Assembly: GCF_019345525.1 (NCBI RefSeq)
Contig: NZ_JAHKRA010000001.1
Coordinates: 186,001 to 250,000, forward strand
From: Flavobacterium sp. NKUCC04_CG
GTDB taxonomy: Bacteria > Bacteroidota > Bacteroidia > Flavobacteriales > Flavobacteriaceae
Reading direction: 5' to 3'
DNA length: 64,000 nucleotides
The position numbers and the translations under genes were made by a program. Positions 60,800 through 64,000 of the stretch are shown piece after piece. The notes under the pieces were generated by a model, which was given only the letters and a program-made list of their open reading frames with translations, ran no database searches and was not told the DNA's origin. Position 1 is the stretch's first letter. Each line of letters opens with the position of its first letter.

Positions 60800-61825
60800 A
60801 TGAAAAAAAATTTAGTCCTATTATGGGCACTATTGTTATTAACTTCGTGTGCCAATGAGGAACCCGAGCCGATTCAATTTGACAATCCCGAGTTTGCTTT
60901 ACAAATTCCAGCCGGCTTTCCCCCATTGAACAATGCCGTGGCTGAAAATAAACCTACTCTATACGGCGTTGAATTAGGTCAAAAGCTCTTTAATGAAAAA
61001 AGATTTAGTGCCGACAACAGTATATCCTGTGCCAGTTGCCATCTTAAAACAAATGCTTTTGCCGATAATCAGGTGCAGGCTGTTGGAATATACGGTAGAA
61101 TTGGCCTACGGAATGTTCCTCCCTTACAAAATTTAGCCTTTTTAAATTTTTACAATTGGGACGGTAGTAAGCTACAGTTAGAGAACCAAGTTTTAGTACC
61201 CATTATAACTCCTGAAGAGATGCATTCTTCGATTGTAGAAGTAATTGATAAAATTCAAGGGGATTCGACCTATAAAGAATTGTTTTATAAGGCATTTGGC
61301 GACATAAATATTACTGCTGATAGAATCTATCGCAGCATAGCCCAATATCAATACACACTCATATCAGCCAACAGCAAATACGACCGAGTTCAAAACAATC
61401 AAGGAGCTCATTTTACGGAAACTGAAAACCGGGGTTTTCAAACTTTTCAACAAAAGTGTGCCAGCTGTCATAGTACAGCGCTCTTTACCGACCAAAGCTT
61501 TAGGAACATTGGCTTCCCCGTCAACACAGCTACCAATGAAGCGGGCCGCGCCAGGGTTACAGGTGTAGCAACCGATTATATGAGCTTTCGAGTACCTTCT
61601 TTGCGCAATATAGCCTATACGGCACCTTATGGAAGTTTTGGTCAGTTTGCCACTTTAAAAGCGGTTTTAGATTATTTCGACAAGGGTGTATTATACTCAG
61701 ACAATCTCGATCCGGTTTTCAAAAACAATGCCAATAGAATACCGCTTACAGAGCAAGAAAAGTACGATTTAATCTCTTTTATGAAAACCTTGAGCGACGA
61801 AGCGTTTGTCGGGAGCTTACCTTAA
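60800..61825 (+). CDS. MbnH-like di-heme cytochrome c peroxidase family protein
   Basis: The 341-residue lipoprotein (lipobox LLTSCANE) has two c-type heme motifs, CASCH near residues 73-77 and again near 218-222, and the general bacterial cytochrome c peroxidase layout. In the MbnP-MbnH pairs this enzyme oxidises a tryptophan of MbnP to kynurenine. The alternative is an ordinary CcpA-type peroxidase. The position 77 bp after the MbnP-like gene favours MbnH. Confidence 0.85.
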   Translation: MKKNLVLLWALLLLTSCANEEPEPIQFDNPEFALQIPAGFPPLNNAVAENKPTLYGVELGQKLFNEKRFSADNSISCASCHLKTNAFADNQVQAVGIYGRIGLRNVPPLQNLAFLNFYNWDGSKLQLENQVLVPIITPEEMHSSIVEVIDKIQGDSTYKELFYKAFGDINITADRIYRSIAQYQYTLISANSKYDRVQNNQGAHFTETENRGFQTFQQKCASCHSTALFTDQSFRNIGFPVNTATNEAGRARVTGVATDYMSFRVPSLRNIAYTAPYGSFGQFATLKAVLDYFDKGVLYSDNLDPVFKNNANRIPLTEQEKYDLISFMKTLSDEAFVGSLP

Positions 61826-61826
61826 A

Positions 61827-61867
61827 TAAAAAAGCTACTAGCAGGGATTACCTCTAGTAGCTTTTTT
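61827..61867. terminator. Bidirectional terminator between MbnH-like gene and hemL
   Basis: AGCTACTAG and CTAGTAGCT form a stem with A/T runs on both sides, between convergent genes. Confidence 0.88.
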
Positions 61868-61903
61868 ACATTCCTTAATTTTACAAACTATGATTACTTT
61901 AGA

Positions 61904-63193
61904 CTACCCTGCGTTTTGAAAAACAGTATTTACTGCATTGATTGTAAAGTCTAAATCTTCATAAGTCAAGGCATCGGTAATAAACCACGTCTCATAGGCT
62001 GAAGGAGCAATATAAACTCCTTGTGCCAACAGTCCGTGAAAAAACTTTTTAAAGGTTTCGTTATCTCCGTTAGCGGCGGTTTCAAAATCAAAAACGGGTT
62101 TGCTATCAAAAAACACCGAAATCATGGATCCCACTCTATTGATGGTATGATTTATATTATTTTGAAACAAAACGTTGCGCAAACCCTTTTCTAGGTATGC
62201 TGTTTTTTCCTCTAAGCGCGTATATAAATCCAAATCTTTTTCGATCGATTGCAACATGGTCAATCCTGCAGCCATCGCCAATGGATTTCCCGATAAGGTT
62301 CCAGCCTGATAAACCGGTCCAACGGGCGCTAAATAATCCATAATTTCTGTACGAGCGGCAAAAGCCCCAACCGGTAGTCCACCACCAATTACTTTTCCAA
62401 AAGTTACGATATCCGCTGCTACGCCAAACAGCTCTTGAGCTCCTCCTCGAGCCAAGCGAAATCCAGTCATTACTTCATCGAAGACCAACAAGCTGCCGTA
62501 CTGCGTACAAAGTGCACGTAGGTCTTCTAAAAATCCTTTATTGGGCGGAATACACCCCATATTACCAGCAACAGGTTCAATAATTAAAGCGGCTATTTCA
62601 TTTGGGTTGGCTTCAAAAAGCATTTTTACGCTTTCTAAATCATTATAGTTAGCCAACAAGGTATCCTTGGCTGTTCCTTGAGTTACACCAGGACTATTCG
62701 GAGAACCGAAAGTAACAGCACCACTTCCAGCTTGAATCAAGAAAGAATCTGAGTGCCCGTGATAACAACCTTTAAATTTGATAATCTTTTCTCTATTTGT
62801 ATAACCACGCGCCAAACGAACCGCACTCATACAGGCTTCTGTTCCAGAATTGACAAAGCGAATTTTATCGATATTAGGTACCATGGATACCGCCAACTCT
62901 GCAATTTTAGTCTCTATTTCAGTTGGCATACCAAAGGAAGTTCCCAACTTTGCCTTTTCTATAATCGCATTAACTACGGGTTCATAGGCATGCCCTAAAA
63001 TCATCGGTCCCCAAGAATTGATATAATCAATTAACTTGTTTCCGTCTTCATCATATAAATATGCACCTACAGCTTTTTTTACAAAAATGGGTGTTCCTCC
63101 AACGGATTTAAATGCTCTAACAGGTGAATTGACACCACCTGGAATTACTTTTTCTGCCTCTGCAAAAAGCTGACTGCTTCTTTGATATAACAT
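61904..63193 (-). CDS. hemL: Glutamate-1-semialdehyde 2,1-aminomutase
   Basis: The 429-residue PLP enzyme makes 5-aminolevulinate for heme. The PLP region ([19 protein letters not shown]) and the Schiff-base Lys ([14 protein letters not shown]) are intact. It starts with an ATG that overlaps the stop of the upstream glucosaminidase gene by one base (TAATG), so the two are co-transcribed and probably translationally coupled. Confidence 0.97.
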   Translation of the reverse strand: MLYQRSSQLFAEAEKVIPGGVNSPVRAFKSVGGTPIFVKKAVGAYLYDEDGNKLIDYINSWGPMILGHAYEPVVNAIIEKAKLGTSFGMPTEIETKIAELAVSMVPNIDKIRFVNSGTEACMSAVRLARGYTNREKIIKFKGCYHGHSDSFLIQAGSGAVTFGSPNSPGVTQGTAKDTLLANYNDLESVKMLFEANPNEIAALIIEPVAGNMGCIPPNKGFLEDLRALCTQYGSLLVFDEVMTGFRLARGGAQELFGVAADIVTFGKVIGGGLPVGAFAARTEIMDYLAPVGPVYQAGTLSGNPLAMAAGLTMLQSIEKDLDLYTRLEEKTAYLEKGLRNVLFQNNINHTINRVGSMISVFFDSKPVFDFETAANGDNETFKKFFHGLLAQGVYIAPSAYETWFITDALTYEDLDFTINAVNTVFQNAG

Positions 63194-64000
63194 TATTTTA
63201 TTTTTAAGATTTGTCCGACTGAAATTGTGTTGTCGGGTAAATTATTTAATTTTTGCAATTCAGCTACCGTGAGGTTGTAACGCTTCGATATAGAAAACAA
63301 GGTATCGCCTCCCGACACTTTATAGCTATTGTAATTAGTAGTTAAAGCCGATGCTGAAGTTGTTACGGGAACGGATTTGACTACTGCTACATATTTATTA
63401 CCCAATACTTCGGCATCAAAATTGAACAATTGGTACCGCTCAATTAAGCTGATTAATTTCTCAGGATATTTAGGATCTGTAGCATAACCGGCAGCACGCA
63501 AACCACGAGCCCATCCGATATAATCCCCTTTATCCAATTCAAACAATTTCGAATATCTTCCTCTTTTGGTTAAAAACATCGAATGATCTCTATAGGATTC
63601 TTCTGCGGTTTCATATTTTCTAAAACATTCATCAGGCGCATCGTCGGTATGTCGAACAGATTCACCTTCCCACCCTTGATGGCATTTAATACCAAAATGA
63701 TTATTAGCGTTTTGACTCAGTGTGCCTTGCCCGGAACCGGATTCCAGAACTCCCTGTGCCAAAGTAATGCTCGCTGGAACCCCATGGTCAGCCATATTAT
63801 TTTTAGCAATATCTTTGTAACGCATAATATATTCTCGAATCATATCATTGGTTACACTCAATCTTGAAGTCGCCTCTAAAGTCTCCATAGTACCATTTTC
63901 TCTCGACTTAATCGGTTTCTTATTTAACTGAGCTCTGTAAGAGGCCTTGTTAATCAATTCCGTCCTTTTCTTCTTTTTCTTTGTAAGGCTACTCTTGCTA
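63193..64000 (-). CDS. Peptidoglycan hydrolase with LysM, N-terminus outside the window
   Basis: The reading frame is open to the right edge and encodes at least 268 residues. No native start is inside the window: the first visible part is a Lys-rich linker (TKKKKKR), and the expected signal or lipoprotein sequence lies beyond 64000. The glucosaminidase domain is clear ([49 protein letters not shown]), with the catalytic Glu in VLESGSG. A single C-terminal LysM ([20 protein letters not shown]) binds peptidoglycan. It turns over cell-wall glycan strands outside the cytoplasm and is followed by hemL with a one-base overlap. Confidence 0.92.
   Translation of the reverse strand, partial: SKSSLTKKKKKRTELINKASYRAQLNKKPIKSRENGTMETLEATSRLSVTNDMIREYIMRYKDIAKNNMADHGVPASITLAQGVLESGSGQGTLSQNANNHFGIKCHQGWEGESVRHTDDAPDECFRKYETAEESYRDHSMFLTKRGRYSKLFELDKGDYIGWARGLRAAGYATDPKYPEKLISLIERYQLFNFDAEVLGNKYVAVVKSVPVTTSASALTTNYNSYKVSGGDTLFSISKRYNLTVAELQKLNNLPDNTISVGQILKIK

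Noticed and set aside
54052..61825. A methanobactin biosynthesis cluster
   Set aside because: MbnP- and MbnH-like genes are here, but no precursor peptide or MbnB/MbnC-type gene is seen. MbnP-MbnH pairs are known outside methanobactin clusters.
60800..61825. Simple cytochrome c peroxidase for oxidative stress
   Set aside because: Possible from the heme motifs alone, but the direct partnership with an MbnP-like gene makes the MbnH role more likely.

Overview
This window is chromosomal DNA from a member of the Bacteroidota, almost certainly the family Flavobacteriaceae (Flavobacterium/Myroides-like). The evidence is AT-rich DNA, secreted proteins with type IX secretion (T9SS) C-terminal sorting domains, a SusC/SusD pair, the characteristic DUF3467 gene behind rpoC, promoters of the TAnnTTTG type, and an almost complete lack of Shine-Dalgarno sequences apart from a striking exception at rpsU.

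Layout. (1) 1-15,025, minus strand: three very large, related secreted adhesin-like proteins in tandem. The first runs off the left edge and carries four repeats of about 290 residues. The other two share one architecture: an N-terminal beta domain, fn3/Ig/PKD-like domains, six Ig-like repeats and a T9SS sorting domain. (2) 15,452-30,370, minus strand: an information-processing block containing tRNA-Thr/Tyr/Thr, tuf, tRNA-Trp, secE, nusG, rplK, rplA, rplJ, rplL, rpoB, rpoC and DUF3467, preceded by rpsU, a XerC-like recombinase and the hibernation factor hpf. (3) 30,502-33,881: two related TPR-like secreted proteins; one is the first gene of a three-gene operon with a LytS-type histidine kinase and a LytTR response regulator. 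(4) 34,390-43,626: acyl-CoA dehydrogenase, a HhH membrane protein, PspC, DUF2851, a PNGase F-like glycoamidase on the plus strand with a GLPGLI-like N-terminal part, cystathionine beta-synthase and a putative porin. (5) 43,738-50,228: SusD, SusC and a T9SS-exported S8 protease, all in the same direction. (6) 50,297-53,893: rnhB, lipB, a small YqaE/Pmp3 protein and lysS. (7) 54,052-61,825, plus strand: a locus that looks dedicated to copper. (8) 61,904-64,000, minus strand: hemL and a glucosaminidase/LysM protein cut by the right edge.

The most interesting part is the copper-like locus. It has a SCO1-type lipoprotein, two small exported proteins sharing an unusual three-cysteine signature, an AraC-family regulator, a lipoprotein with a Met/His cluster, a TonB-dependent receptor with an OprC/NosA-like plug motif, an MbnP-like copper protein and its di-heme MbnH-like partner. 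No methanobactin biosynthesis genes are visible, so this resembles a methanobactin-independent copper capture system. The individual family calls come from motifs read by eye; the combined function is inference.

No insertion sequence, prophage, CRISPR array or rRNA gene is visible. Apparent ORFs on the strand opposite the long genes were treated as shadows.
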